NCBI GenBank assembly: GCA_900546215.1
Contig: URCD01000010.1
Coordinates: forward strand, 1 to 43,528
DNA from: an uncultured Eubacteriales bacterium
GTDB taxonomy: Bacteria; Bacillota; Clostridia; Lachnospirales; Anaerotignaceae
DNA length: 43,528 bases
Reading direction: 5' to 3'
Below the pieces are notes generated by a model. It was not told the DNA's origin. It saw only the letters and a program-made list of their open reading frames with translations, and ran no database searches. The position numbers were made by a program, and so were the translations under genes. Shown in pieces: positions 30,479-39,748 of the stretch (the stretch's first letter is position 1; every line of letters starts with the position of its first letter).

Positions 30479-31507
30479 ATGATAAATTATGATGAAGTCA
30501 CAGAAAAAGCAGGCGGAAATATTTTGGATTTTTCAGTAAATATAAATCCTCTTGGAATGCCCGCCACAGTTAGCGGTTTGGAAAAATATCAGAAGCTTAA
30601 TGAATTTTACCCTGATTCAGACTGCACATTACTCAGGAAGAAGCTTTCGGAAAAATATTCGGTAAAAGCTGAAAATATATTATGCGGTAATGGTGCAGAT
30701 GATATTATATACAGGCTGCCTATAGCGATATGTCCTAAAAGCGCATTAATAGCTGCCCCTACATATGAGGATTACTCAAAGTCTCTGGCTGTTATTGACT
30801 GCGGCATTTCATATTATATATACAAACAGGAGAACGGATATAAATTTGATACGGATATTTACAGCGCAGTAAATTCAGATATAGTTTATATATGCAACCC
30901 GAACAATCCAACTGGAGAGCTGATAAAAAAAGAATATATAGATAGACTGGCTGAAGCATGTCAGAAAAAAGGGGCATACCTTATAGTGGATGAAAGCTTC
31001 ATGGGCTTTATAACAAATGAAAAAGAGTCGGTCAAAAATCTTATATATAAATATAAAAATTTAGTTGTTATTGACGCCTTTACAAAAAGTTATTGCATGC
31101 CTGGATTTAGGCTGGGATTTTGTATGTGCTCAGATGGAGCTTTACTTGAAAAGATTAAGGGCTCGGGGCAGAGTTCATCTGTATCTGCATATGCGCAGAT
31201 AGCAGGAATTATGGCTTTGCAAGACAAAGATTATTTGAATAAAGCTATTGAGTATATAAGCTCAGAGAGAAAATATTTAATAAACGGTCTTAAAAAATCA
31301 GGGGTTTTTGTATACAGTTCTGATACAAATTTTATACTTATTAAATCTCCTAATCGCGGATTTAGGGAAATGTTATTAAAAAACGGTATAAAGGCAAGAA
31401 ACTGTGATGACTTTATTGGCCTCACAGAAGAACATATAAGAATAGCGGTTAAAAAACATACTGATAACGAAAGGCTGCTTGAGATAATAAAACACATAAT
31501 GAAATAA
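30479..31507 (+). CDS. PLP-dependent aminotransferase/decarboxylase, CobD/HisC-like
   Basis: 342-residue fold-type I PLP enzyme. ILDFSVNINPLGMP at the N-terminus is typical of CobD (L-threonine-O-3-phosphate decarboxylase, which supplies the aminopropanol linker of cobalamin); YICNPNNPTGE (138-147), D171 and K203 in DAFTKSYCMPGFRLGF are the PLP motifs shared with histidinol-phosphate aminotransferase. No cobalamin or histidine genes are nearby, so the choice is open. TTGGAG 8 nt upstream fixes ATG 30479; the longer reading from 30413 runs through the previous gene and its terminator. Confidence 0.85.
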   Translation: MINYDEVTEKAGGNILDFSVNINPLGMPATVSGLEKYQKLNEFYPDSDCTLLRKKLSEKYSVKAENILCGNGADDIIYRLPIAICPKSALIAAPTYEDYSKSLAVIDCGISYYIYKQENGYKFDTDIYSAVNSDIVYICNPNNPTGELIKKEYIDRLAEACQKKGAYLIVDESFMGFITNEKESVKNLIYKYKNLVVIDAFTKSYCMPGFRLGFCMCSDGALLEKIKGSGQSSSVSAYAQIAGIMALQDKDYLNKAIEYISSERKYLINGLKKSGVFVYSSDTNFILIKSPNRGFREMLLKNGIKARNCDDFIGLTEEHIRIAVKKHTDNERLLEIIKHIMK

Positions 31508-31508
31508 A

Positions 31509-31533
31509 AAAACTCCGGTAAAACCGGAGTTTT
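31509..31533. terminator. Bidirectional terminator between convergent genes
   Basis: AAAACTCCGGT / ACCGGAGTTTT (31509-31519 / 31523-31533) with loop AAA, A- and T-flanked so that it works for both the aminotransferase and the desulfoferrodoxin genes. Confidence 0.92.
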
Positions 31534-31539
31534 AGTTTA

Positions 31540-31908
31540 TCAAGATTTCCAAAGACCATGAAGGTTGCAGTATTCATAGGCTGCAACAAACTCATCTCCG
31601 TCAGCGATAGCAAATACTGCTTCAGGTGCTTCATTGGGCTTGAGATATTTAATCTGGCTGCCCTGCTTTGTTTCAACAGCAATAAACTGAATGCTGTGCT
31701 CCTCAAGCATAGGATGTGTAACAGAACCAACACTGACTGTAACTTTATTTCCGTCCTTCTTAACAACAGGGACATGCTTTTCGGCAGCTGCATCTACAGT
31801 TCCGGGAACAAGCTCCTGCATTTTTTCACCGCAGCACATAACAGGGACACCCTTATTATCTACATAGGTAATAATGTTTTTACAATGTGAACACTGGTAA
31901 AATTTCAT
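31540..31908 (-). CDS. dfx: Desulfoferrodoxin (superoxide reductase)
   Basis: 122-residue two-iron superoxide reductase that turns superoxide into hydrogen peroxide without making oxygen, typical of anaerobes. Centre I (desulforedoxin): C6, C9, C25, C26. Centre II: H45 in EKHVPV (with the Glu-Lys pair used in catalysis), H65, H71, C114 and H117 (CNLHGLW). Start set at ATG 31908 because AGGAGG is about 9 nt away and directly abuts the alternative ATG 31917. Probably in one transcript with rubrerythrin upstream (gap 49 nt). Confidence 0.96.
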   Translation of the reverse strand: MKFYQCSHCKNIITYVDNKGVPVMCCGEKMQELVPGTVDAAAEKHVPVVKKDGNKVTVSVGSVTHPMLEEHSIQFIAVETKQGSQIKYLKPNEAPEAVFAIADGDEFVAAYEYCNLHGLWKS

Positions 31909-31957
31909 ATTTAACATCCTCCTTTGGAAATAGTATAATCAACATGTTAGTTTTTTA

Positions 31958-32491
31958 TTAGTAATTTTCTTTTCTAACTTCAAAATAAGCCTGAGGGTGA
32001 GCACATACAGGGCATACGTCAGGAGCCTTCTTGCCAATTACGATATGACCACAGTTACGGCATTCCCACATAGTTTCTTCGCTTTTTTCAAATACCTTCT
32101 GCATTTCAACATTGCTTAAAAGCTTTCTGTATCTTTCTTCATGTGTTTTTTCAATTGCAGCCACCATACGGAATTTTGCAGCAAGTGCAGTAAAGCCTTC
32201 TTCTTCAGCTACTTTAGCAAATCCATCATACATATCTGTCCACTCATAGTTTTCGCCTTCTGCTGCTGCAAGAAGATTTTCAGCTGTATTGCCAATTCCC
32301 TTAAGCTCTTTAAACCACATTTTAGCATGTTCTTTTTCGTTATCTGCAGTCTGCTGGAAAATAGCTGAAATCTGCTCATATCCTTCTTTTTTAGCTACGC
32401 TTGCAAAATATGTATATTTGTTTCTTGCCTGGCTTTCACCTGAGAAAGCTTCCATAAGATTCTTTTCTGTTCTTGATCCTTTAAGTTCCAT
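31958..32491 (-). CDS. rbr: Rubrerythrin
   Basis: 177-residue di-iron peroxidase that reduces hydrogen peroxide using electrons from its rubredoxin domain. Di-iron ligands come from the four-helix bundle: E19, E52 and H55 (EKEH), E97 or E98, and E114 with H117 (EKTH). The C-terminal rubredoxin site is C144-C147 and C160-C163. AGGAGG precedes ATG 32491. It would remove the peroxide produced by desulfoferrodoxin, encoded next on the same strand. Confidence 0.97.
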   Translation of the reverse strand: MELKGSRTEKNLMEAFSGESQARNKYTYFASVAKKEGYEQISAIFQQTADNEKEHAKMWFKELKGIGNTAENLLAAAEGENYEWTDMYDGFAKVAEEEGFTALAAKFRMVAAIEKTHEERYRKLLSNVEMQKVFEKSEETMWECRNCGHIVIGKKAPDVCPVCAHPQAYFEVRKENY

Positions 32492-32708
32492 GTTTTCATC
32501 CTCCTTGATTATTTGTTCTAATTTATAAAGAATATCATTTACGAATTAATATTAACATATTGGCGAAAATATTTCCAGTGTTTTTTATAATAATTTAATT
32601 AAAATAGTGATTAAAAAATTTTTAATGTTTTAAGTTTTATTTGTTACTTTTTATTTTTATCAGTCACATGCAAAAATATAATATAATCTTACAATAATTT
32701 TCAATTAG

Positions 32709-32737
32709 TTGATTAATTCCATAAAATGCGGTAAAAT
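32709..32737 (+). promoter_or_regulatory. SigA promoter for the rsmB operon
   Basis: TTGATT (32709-32714), 17 nt, TAAAAT (32732-32737), 35 nt before ATG 32773. The rest of the 280-nt gap between rbr and rsmB is AT-rich, and I see no other clear element. Confidence 0.7.
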
Positions 32738-32772
32738 AACTTGATATGTGTAAATATGAAAGAGGTATCAAT

Positions 32773-34116
32773 ATGATTATAATAAATCCAAGAGAAGTAG
32801 CGGCCGATATCCTTACTGAAATAAATGAGGCCGCTGCATATAATAACACCACCCTTAGAAGGTATCTGCATCAAAATGGGGCTATGCCAAGGCAAGACAG
32901 GGCTTTTGTAACAGAGTGTGTTAATGGTACGCTTAGGAACCTTTTATATATCGATTATATTATAAACCTCTTTTCAAAAACAAAGACGGAAAAGATGAAG
33001 CCGTTTATACTTTCAGTAATCAGACTTTCTGTTTACCAGATTATTTTTATGGACAGAGTGCCTGATTCAGCGGCCTGCAGTGAGGCTGTTAAGCTTGTTA
33101 AAAAAAGAGGGCTTGCGCCTTTGTCAGGATTTGTAAACGGTGTTTTAAGAAACATTTCAAGAAACAAGGAAAATATAAGCCTGCCTGAAACCGGTACGCC
33201 GGAATATATTTCAGTCAAATATTCTTATCCTTTATGGCTCATTAAAATGTGGCTGGCAAAGTATGATTACAATACGGTTATTGATTTATGCAGGGAAGGG
33301 AACAGAGCTCCTGACGTTTGCCTTGCGGTTAATGCACTTAAGACGTCACCAGATCTTTTAAAGACAGAGCTTGTAAATCTTGGGGTAAGGGTATCAGAAG
33401 GAAAATATGCAGAAAATTCACTTCATATAAAGGGGTTTTCCGATTTATCTGAAACCGAAGCGTTTAAAAATGGAATGTTCCATGTTCAGGATGAAAGCTC
33501 AATGCTTGCAGTTTCAATATTGGATCCTAAACCCGGAGATACGGTGCTAGATGTATGTGCTGCTCCAGGAGGCAAATCTTTTTTAGCGGCAGAAAAAATG
33601 AACAACAAAGGGAAGATAGTATCCTGTGATATCCACCCTCATAAAATTGAGCTTATTAAACAGACTGCTGAAAGGCTTGGCCTTAGTATAATTGAAACAA
33701 GACTTAGAGATGCTGCACAGAGTAATCAGGATGATTTTGAAAAGTATGACAAGGTAATCGTTGACGCGCCTTGCTCTGGATTTGGACTGATTAGAAAAAA
33801 ACCGGATATTAAAATAAATAAAACTGGAAATGATATTGACAGTCTGACTGTACTGCAAAGGAAAATTCTTGATGCGTCAGCTGAATGTGTTAAGCCGGGA
33901 GGAATACTTGTTTACAGCACATGCACCATTTGTAAAAAGGAAAACGAAGGCAATATAAAATATTTTTTGGATAAGGGCGGCTTTGAAAGCATCGATATAA
34001 CGCAATATCTTCCTGATAGTCTTAAAAAATATGCTGATTACGGACAAATACAGCTCATTCCGGGTAAACATGAAACGGACGGCTTTTTTATAGCTGCTAT
34101 GAGAAAGAAAGGCTAA
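32773..34116 (+). CDS. rsmB: 16S rRNA (cytosine-967-C5) methyltransferase
   Basis: 447 residues: an N-terminal NusB-like RNA-binding domain (about 1-135) and a C-terminal SAM methyltransferase with QDESSM (239-244), VLDVCAAPGGKS (258-269), DAPCSGFG with C334 and YSTCTI with C384. Methylates 16S rRNA before ribosome assembly. AGAGG upstream fixes ATG 32773; the in-frame upstream ATG at 32746 has no ribosome site. First gene of a seven-gene set ending with thiN; rlmN starts 3 nt after it. Confidence 0.96.
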   Translation: MIIINPREVAADILTEINEAAAYNNTTLRRYLHQNGAMPRQDRAFVTECVNGTLRNLLYIDYIINLFSKTKTEKMKPFILSVIRLSVYQIIFMDRVPDSAACSEAVKLVKKRGLAPLSGFVNGVLRNISRNKENISLPETGTPEYISVKYSYPLWLIKMWLAKYDYNTVIDLCREGNRAPDVCLAVNALKTSPDLLKTELVNLGVRVSEGKYAENSLHIKGFSDLSETEAFKNGMFHVQDESSMLAVSILDPKPGDTVLDVCAAPGGKSFLAAEKMNNKGKIVSCDIHPHKIELIKQTAERLGLSIIETRLRDAAQSNQDDFEKYDKVIVDAPCSGFGLIRKKPDIKINKTGNDIDSLTVLQRKILDASAECVKPGGILVYSTCTICKKENEGNIKYFLDKGGFESIDITQYLPDSLKKYADYGQIQLIPGKHETDGFFIAAMRKKG

Positions 34117-34119
34117 TAA

Positions 34120-35157
34120 ATGAAAAAGGATTTAAAATCATTAACGCTTGAAGAACTACAAATTGAAATGGTGAGTATAGGCGAGGCCAAATTCAGAGCA
34201 AAACAGATATTTAGATGGCTTCATATAAAATATGCAAACAGCTTTGATGAAATGACTGACCTGTCTGAGGCGCTCCGTGAGAAGCTCAGAAAAAATTATG
34301 AAATAGGTGCAGTTAAACAGGTAAAAAAGCTTGTTTCAAAAATTGATAATACGACAAAATACTTGTTTGAGCTGGAAAATAATTATATAATAGAGAGCGT
34401 ATTTATGCACTACTCTTACGGAAATACGGTATGCATTTCAACTCAGGCCGGCTGCCGAATGGGGTGCACATTTTGTGCGTCTACAATAGACGGCGTTGAA
34501 AAAAGCCTCACTCCCGCAGAGATGCTTTCTCAGGTTTATGAAATAGAGAGGGATAAAGGCGAAACTATATCCGGCGTAGTGCTTATGGGAAGCGGCGAGC
34601 CGCTTGATAACTACGATAATGTATTAAAATTTATAAAGCTTATAAACTCTAAAGACGGCAAAAATATGGGGCAGAGACACATAACGCTTTCTACATGCGG
34701 TCTTATAAATAAGATGTACGACCTTGCAGATGAAGAGCTGCAGATAACACTTGCTGTTTCATTTCACGCCCCAAATGATGAGATTAGAAACAGGCTTATG
34801 CCGGTTTCAAAGGCAAATCCAATGGATAAACTGCTTGAAGCCTGCAGATTTTATGCTGATAAAACAAAAAGAAGAATTACCTTTGAGTATTCATTAATTA
34901 AGGGAGTAAATGACAGTGCGGACAATGCAAAGGAACTTGCGTCAAAGCTTAAAGGTATGCTCTGCCATGTTAATCTAATCCCAATTAACGATGTAAAGGA
35001 AAAAGACTATGTAAAAAGTACTAACGAGACTATAAAACGTTTTGAAGATATACTTCTCTCAAGGGGAATTGAGACTACTGTAAGAAAAAGCCTTGGGGGA
35101 GATATTGACGCAGCATGCGGACAGCTTAGAAAACGATATAAGGATGAGATGAAGTGA
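34120..35157 (+). CDS. rlmN: 23S rRNA/tRNA (adenine-C2) methyltransferase RlmN
   Basis: 345-residue radical SAM enzyme methylating C2 of A2503 in 23S rRNA and A37 of some tRNAs. The iron-sulfur motif is CRMGCTFC (C112, C116, C119), and the methyl-carrying cysteine is C333 in ACGQLR. The N-terminal helical domain (LEELQIEMVSIGEAKFRAKQ) binds RNA. Gap to rsmB is only 3 nt, so translation is probably coupled. Confidence 0.97.
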   Translation: MKKDLKSLTLEELQIEMVSIGEAKFRAKQIFRWLHIKYANSFDEMTDLSEALREKLRKNYEIGAVKQVKKLVSKIDNTTKYLFELENNYIIESVFMHYSYGNTVCISTQAGCRMGCTFCASTIDGVEKSLTPAEMLSQVYEIERDKGETISGVVLMGSGEPLDNYDNVLKFIKLINSKDGKNMGQRHITLSTCGLINKMYDLADEELQITLAVSFHAPNDEIRNRLMPVSKANPMDKLLEACRFYADKTKRRITFEYSLIKGVNDSADNAKELASKLKGMLCHVNLIPINDVKEKDYVKSTNETIKRFEDILLSRGIETTVRKSLGGDIDAACGQLRKRYKDEMK

Positions 35158-35181
35158 AAGCTACACAAAAGAGGTGATACT

Positions 35182-35925
35182 ATGGGTGCTGTCGGAAGAT
35201 GTGATTTGGGCAGAGTCAGGAGCCAAAACGAAGATTCCATTTACATATCAGAAAACCCGGATACAGAATTTGAATATTTTATTGTTGCCGACGGCATGGG
35301 AGGCCATAACGCCGGTGAGATTGCAAGCCAGTCGGCTGTGAAATTTTTTAATGAATACATTGAGTCACGCTGTGTTATAAATGAGTGCTCAGATGTATTG
35401 GATGCTTTTGTAGATGCGCTTAGCTACAGCAACCGTAAAATTTTTGAAATGGCTGAAAACGACCCTTCATTTAAAGGAATGGGAACGACATTCAGCGCCG
35501 CCGCAGTGTGCAATAATAAATTATATGGAATACACATAGGAGACAGCAGAATTTATATCTGTGATAAAAATGGACTCAGACAGATAACCAAGGACCATTC
35601 TTTTGTTATGGAAATGGTGCGTATGGGGAAAATAAGCATTGAAGAAGCAAGAGTTCATCCTAAAAGGAATATGATTACAAAGGCAGTGGGAATTGAACAA
35701 ACAATGCCTGCGGATACTTTTATACAGCCTCTTTCGGAGGACAGCATAATTCTTCTTTGTTCCGACGGGCTTCCGACGATGGTTTCCGACAAAGAGATAG
35801 AGAAGATTTTGAAGAAGAAAACAGGGCTTGATAAAAAAGCAGATATGCTTGTTGAGCTTGCAAATAAAAATGGCGGTTACGATAATATTTCCGTTATTCT
35901 TGCAGATAGAAGGGTGGATAATTAA
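35182..35925 (+). CDS. prpC: PP2C-type Ser/Thr phosphatase (PrpC/Stp)
   Basis: 247-residue metal-dependent phosphatase that reverses PrkC phosphorylation. Metal and catalytic motifs: RSQNEDS, ADGMGGHNAGE (D37, G38), GDSR, LLCSDGL and GGYDN. No membrane segment. GAGGTG precedes ATG 35182. The kinase gene starts 2 nt after its stop codon, giving the normal phosphatase-kinase pair. Confidence 0.96.
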   Translation: MGAVGRCDLGRVRSQNEDSIYISENPDTEFEYFIVADGMGGHNAGEIASQSAVKFFNEYIESRCVINECSDVLDAFVDALSYSNRKIFEMAENDPSFKGMGTTFSAAAVCNNKLYGIHIGDSRIYICDKNGLRQITKDHSFVMEMVRMGKISIEEARVHPKRNMITKAVGIEQTMPADTFIQPLSEDSIILLCSDGLPTMVSDKEIEKILKKKTGLDKKADMLVELANKNGGYDNISVILADRRVDN

Positions 35926-35927
35926 TA

Positions 35928-38189
35928 ATGTTGGAAAAAGGTACTGTTATCAGTAAGAGATATCAGATTATCGACAAACTTGGTTCAGGCGGAATGGCCT
36001 ACGCTTATAAAGCAAGAGATATGAGACTTGGAAGATTTGTTACAGTCAAGGTGCTTAAGGATGAATATGCAGAAAATGCTGAGTTCTTGACTAAATTCAG
36101 CTCGGAAGCAAGCGCTGCCGCAAGTCTCTCTCATCATAATATTGTTCGTGTTTACGATGTAGGTGAGGACAGAGGAATAAACTATATAGTAATGGAATAT
36201 GTCCACGGACAGTCCCTTAAGAAAACAATTGATGAAAAAGCTCCCTTTGATACGCTTACAACTTTAAGTGTGTCTCTGCAGATAGCATCAGCGCTTTCAC
36301 ACGCACATAAGCACCATGTGGTACATAGAGATATTAAGCCTCAAAATATACTTGTTGCCGTTGACGGGACTATAAAGGTCACTGACTTTGGCATAGCACG
36401 CGCCGCTACTACAAATACATACGCCGCTGATGTAAACGCAATGGGTTCAGTACATTATTTTTCACCTGAACAGGCCAGAGGGGGATATATTAATGAAAAA
36501 AGCGATATTTACTCTCTTGGAATTACAATGTTTGAAATGATAACCGGACATGTACCCTTTGACGCCAGCAGTTCGATTGCTGTCGCTCTTAAGCACCTTA
36601 ACGAAGAACTGCCGGACATTAAACAATATAATCCGGAAGTAACAAGAGGACTGGAAGGAATAATCAGAAAGGCGACACAAAAAAAAGCCGATGAACGCTA
36701 TGATAATATTGACCTTCTTATATCTGATATTAAGCTTGCAATAATTGAGGCTGCCAGAGTTGCAAAAGCAAAAGCAGCTGAAAAGAAGAATGAGCCTGAC
36801 AGCGAGGAATTCAAATCAGGTTCAGAAAGAAGAGCGGAACGCAGAAGAATGGCTAAAGAGGCAGCTGCGGCAACGGCGGCTTCGGCCGTTGTTGGAAGCC
36901 ATATAAGTGAAGCTGCGGCTGAGGAAATTTCAGAAAATAATGATGAGGAAGATGACAGGCTTGAGGGACAAATGTCTCTTGAGGATATAGGAATAGAGCC
37001 TGAAGAAGATAGCTATGATGACGAATATCAGGATGACGGCTTTGACGACTACGATGACGACGGCGAGTATGACGATGACGAAGAGTTTGAGGATGAGGAG
37101 CCTGAGATTAAGGTAGAACTGGCTAAAAATATTAAACTCCCTAAAAGCAGCGTAGGATTTGAAAAATATAGCAAGAAGCTTAAACTTAACAGTGAAAATG
37201 ATGATTATGATGACGATTATGATGACGATTTAGACGACTATGATGATGACTTCGACGACTACTTTAAAGAATTTGATGAAGAAAAACGTCAGGAAAAAAA
37301 GGTCACTATTGCTGCTGTAATAACGGCGTTTGCAATAATCGGCGTTATAGTTTTTGTAGGTATTAAATTCTTTAATGTATTTGATAATGCGGCAGCCGTA
37401 TTTAACAAATCGAAAACGGTGCCGAACTTTGTCGGAATGACTTTGACAGATGCTGAAGCAGATGCTGAGAAGCTTGGAATTACACTTGTACAGGGAGCTG
37501 TTGTTGACAGCATAGAGCCTCAGGACACTATTCTTACCCAGGATATCGACGAGGGAGTTTCAATAACAGACAAAATGGAAATAATAGTTACGGTAAGCTC
37601 CGGCGCAAACGTTTACAGCATGCCCAATGTTGTGGGTGAGGAAGAAAGCTTAGCTATTGCGAAAATAACCAGCTCAGAGCTTAATGCAAATATTATTATT
37701 GAATATGAGTATGATGAGTCCCATCCTGAAGGTACTGTTATTAAACAGTCTCCTGAAGGAGATTCTCAGGTCACTGAGTCTGTTGAAGTCGTTCTTACAA
37801 TATGCCGTGACCAGGACAGCCTAAACGCGGTAGTTCCAAATGTTGTAGGGCTTTCAGAGACTGACGCAAAAAATAAGATTACATCAAGCGGACTTACTGT
37901 CGGCAATGTTTCTTATACAACAAGCTCGTCTGTGGCAAAGGGATATGTTATTACACAAACCGCAAATCCTGGCGAAGAGATACTTAAAAACAGTTCAATA
38001 GATATAGTTGTGAGTTCGGGAAGGCCAGCAGCCCCTCCAACAAACAATTCATCAAATACACAGAACAATAATTCTAACACTATAGGTTCAAATACAAATT
38101 CAAATACAAACAGCGGTTCCAATTCTACTCAGGAACCGGCGGGAACAGACAACACAGATGACGTTCCAGTAATCGGTAGCATGGAGTAA
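35928..38189 (+). CDS. prkC: Ser/Thr kinase with PASTA repeats (PrkC/PknB)
   Basis: 753-residue membrane kinase. Kinase domain 10-275 with GSGGMAYAY (19-27), K41, HRDIKPQN (133-140) and DFG (153-155). Then a long linker (about 276-458) unusually rich in Asp, Glu and Tyr; a membrane helix (about 459-482); three PASTA repeats outside the cell (about 496-558, 562-627, 634-697) that sense muropeptides; and an Asn/Ser-rich tail. It controls growth, cell-wall synthesis or germination in Bacillota. ATG 35928 lies 2 nt after prpC. The typical linker is shorter and less acidic (see findings). Confidence 0.97.
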   Translation: MLEKGTVISKRYQIIDKLGSGGMAYAYKARDMRLGRFVTVKVLKDEYAENAEFLTKFSSEASAAASLSHHNIVRVYDVGEDRGINYIVMEYVHGQSLKKTIDEKAPFDTLTTLSVSLQIASALSHAHKHHVVHRDIKPQNILVAVDGTIKVTDFGIARAATTNTYAADVNAMGSVHYFSPEQARGGYINEKSDIYSLGITMFEMITGHVPFDASSSIAVALKHLNEELPDIKQYNPEVTRGLEGIIRKATQKKADERYDNIDLLISDIKLAIIEAARVAKAKAAEKKNEPDSEEFKSGSERRAERRRMAKEAAAATAASAVVGSHISEAAAEEISENNDEEDDRLEGQMSLEDIGIEPEEDSYDDEYQDDGFDDYDDDGEYDDDEEFEDEEPEIKVELAKNIKLPKSSVGFEKYSKKLKLNSENDDYDDDYDDDLDDYDDDFDDYFKEFDEEKRQEKKVTIAAVITAFAIIGVIVFVGIKFFNVFDNAAAVFNKSKTVPNFVGMTLTDAEADAEKLGITLVQGAVVDSIEPQDTILTQDIDEGVSITDKMEIIVTVSSGANVYSMPNVVGEEESLAIAKITSSELNANIIIEYEYDESHPEGTVIKQSPEGDSQVTESVEVVLTICRDQDSLNAVVPNVVGLSETDAKNKITSSGLTVGNVSYTTSSSVAKGYVITQTANPGEEILKNSSIDIVVSSGRPAAPPTNNSSNTQNNNSNTIGSNTNSNTNSGSNSTQEPAGTDNTDDVPVIGSME

Positions 38190-38200
38190 AGGGTGAATAT

Positions 38201-39088
38201 ATGCTTAAAGGTACAATAATTAAAGGAATAGGCGGATTTTATTACATCTCAACTGAGCATGGAGTATACGAGTGCCGTGCAAGAGGAAAATTCAGAAAAG
38301 AGGGAATAAAACCGACGGTAGGAGATTATGTACAAATAAGCATAATTGATGAAAAAAACAAAAAGGGAAGTCTGGATATAATTGAGGAAAGAAAAAATCT
38401 GCTTATAAGGCCGAGGGTAGCAAACATAGATCAGGCTGTGATTGTGTTTGCTTCTGTCAGTCCAGACTTTAATCCGGATATAATGGACAGATTTATTGTG
38501 CTGGCAGAGCAGCAAAAGCTTGATATATTGATCTGCATAAATAAAACTGATCTGGACAGAGATGAAAAGTACAGAGAAATTTGTTCTCTTTATTCAAAGG
38601 CAGGTTTTGATGTTCTTCCAATCAGTGCGGCTTTAAATGTTGGGATTGATGAACTTAATAAGAGGCTTGCAGGGAAAATATCTGTTCTGGCGGGGCCGTC
38701 AGGCGTAGGGAAATCAAGTGTGCTTAATATGATTGATCCTGAAATAAACGCTCAGGTAGGAGAAATTAGCCGAAAAATAGAGAGAGGCAAGCATACGACA
38801 CGCCAATCAGAGCTTATGAAGCTTGATGAAAATACCTATATAGTTGATTCTCCGGGATTTACTTCTCTTGATATGAGCGGTATAGAGCCTGATGAACTTG
38901 AGAACTACTTTAGAGAATTTGAGCCATATTTGAAAGACTGCCGTTACACGGGCTGTAAACATATCAACGAGGACAGCCAGTACTGCGGTATAAAATCTCA
39001 GGTTGGGATAAATATAAGCGAGTCAAGATATTTGAGATATAAAGACATATATAACGAGTTAGTTGAGGAAAGGAAAAGAATGAAATGA
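38201..39088 (+). CDS. rsgA: Ribosome small-subunit GTPase RsgA
   Basis: 295-residue circularly permuted GTPase that helps mature the 30S subunit. N-terminal OB fold (1-70), then GTPase motifs in the permuted order NKTD (114-117), GPSGVGKSS (165-173), DSPG (216-219), then the zinc site C247, C252, H254, C262. The kinase-phosphatase-rsgA order is usual in Bacillota. AAAGGGTG precedes ATG 38201. It overlaps rpe by 4 nt. Confidence 0.97.
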   Translation: MLKGTIIKGIGGFYYISTEHGVYECRARGKFRKEGIKPTVGDYVQISIIDEKNKKGSLDIIEERKNLLIRPRVANIDQAVIVFASVSPDFNPDIMDRFIVLAEQQKLDILICINKTDLDRDEKYREICSLYSKAGFDVLPISAALNVGIDELNKRLAGKISVLAGPSGVGKSSVLNMIDPEINAQVGEISRKIERGKHTTRQSELMKLDENTYIVDSPGFTSLDMSGIEPDELENYFREFEPYLKDCRYTGCKHINEDSQYCGIKSQVGINISESRYLRYKDIYNELVEERKRMK

Positions 39089-39747
39089 AAAAGCTTTCTC
39101 CATCAATGCTCTCCGCCGATTTTGGTATACTTAATGAGCAGCTTGAAAAAATAGAAAGAGCTGGCGCCCAGTATCTGCATATTGATGTTATGGACGGTGT
39201 TTTTGTACCAAATATCAGTTTTGGTGCGCCTGTTTATAAATGTATCAGGAAGTCATGCGGCATGGTTTTTGACGTGCATCTTATGATAGTAGAGCCTGAA
39301 AGGTATATCGAGGACTTTGTTAAGGCTGGAGCAGATATAGTAAATTTCCATGTTGAAGCAACTGAAAATCCGGGCATGGTGTTAGAAAAAATTAAATCTC
39401 TTGGGGTAAATGCTGGAATTACAATAAAACCCAATACTCCAGTGACAGCTATAACTGATTATTTGGATAAAACTGACCTTGTCCTTGTTATGACGGTTGA
39501 GCCTGGTTTTGGCGGTCAGAAGTTGATTACAGACTGTCTTGAGAAAATAAAGGAACTTAAAAGGCTTCGTGAAGAAAAAGGCTATTCATATGAAATAGAA
39601 ATAGACGGCGGCGTAAATCTTGATAATATCAGAGACGTAATGGAAAGCGGTGTTGATGTTGTTGTTGCCGGTTCGGCTGTAATGGGGGCCAATGATATAG
39701 AAAAAGCCGCCAAAGATATGCTCGCTGTTATTAAGGAGTATGATTAA
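39085..39747 (+). CDS. rpe: Ribulose-phosphate 3-epimerase
   Basis: 220-residue TIM-barrel enzyme interconverting ribulose-5-phosphate and xylulose-5-phosphate (pentose phosphate pathway). Motifs: SPSMLSADFG, HIDVMDGVFVPNISFG, DVHLMI, MTVEPGFGGQ and EIDGGV, which carry the metal ligands and the catalytic aspartates. The ATG overlaps the rsgA stop codon (ATGA). Length matches the family. Confidence 0.97.
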   Translation: MKKLSPSMLSADFGILNEQLEKIERAGAQYLHIDVMDGVFVPNISFGAPVYKCIRKSCGMVFDVHLMIVEPERYIEDFVKAGADIVNFHVEATENPGMVLEKIKSLGVNAGITIKPNTPVTAITDYLDKTDLVLVMTVEPGFGGQKLITDCLEKIKELKRLREEKGYSYEIEIDGGVNLDNIRDVMESGVDVVVAGSAVMGANDIEKAAKDMLAVIKEYD

Positions 39748-39748
39748 A

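Noticed and set aside
37000..37290. Apparent DNA tandem repeat (GATGAC/GATTAT-like units)
   Set aside because: It is low-complexity coding sequence for the Asp/Tyr-rich kinase linker with variable codons, not a true DNA repeat array.
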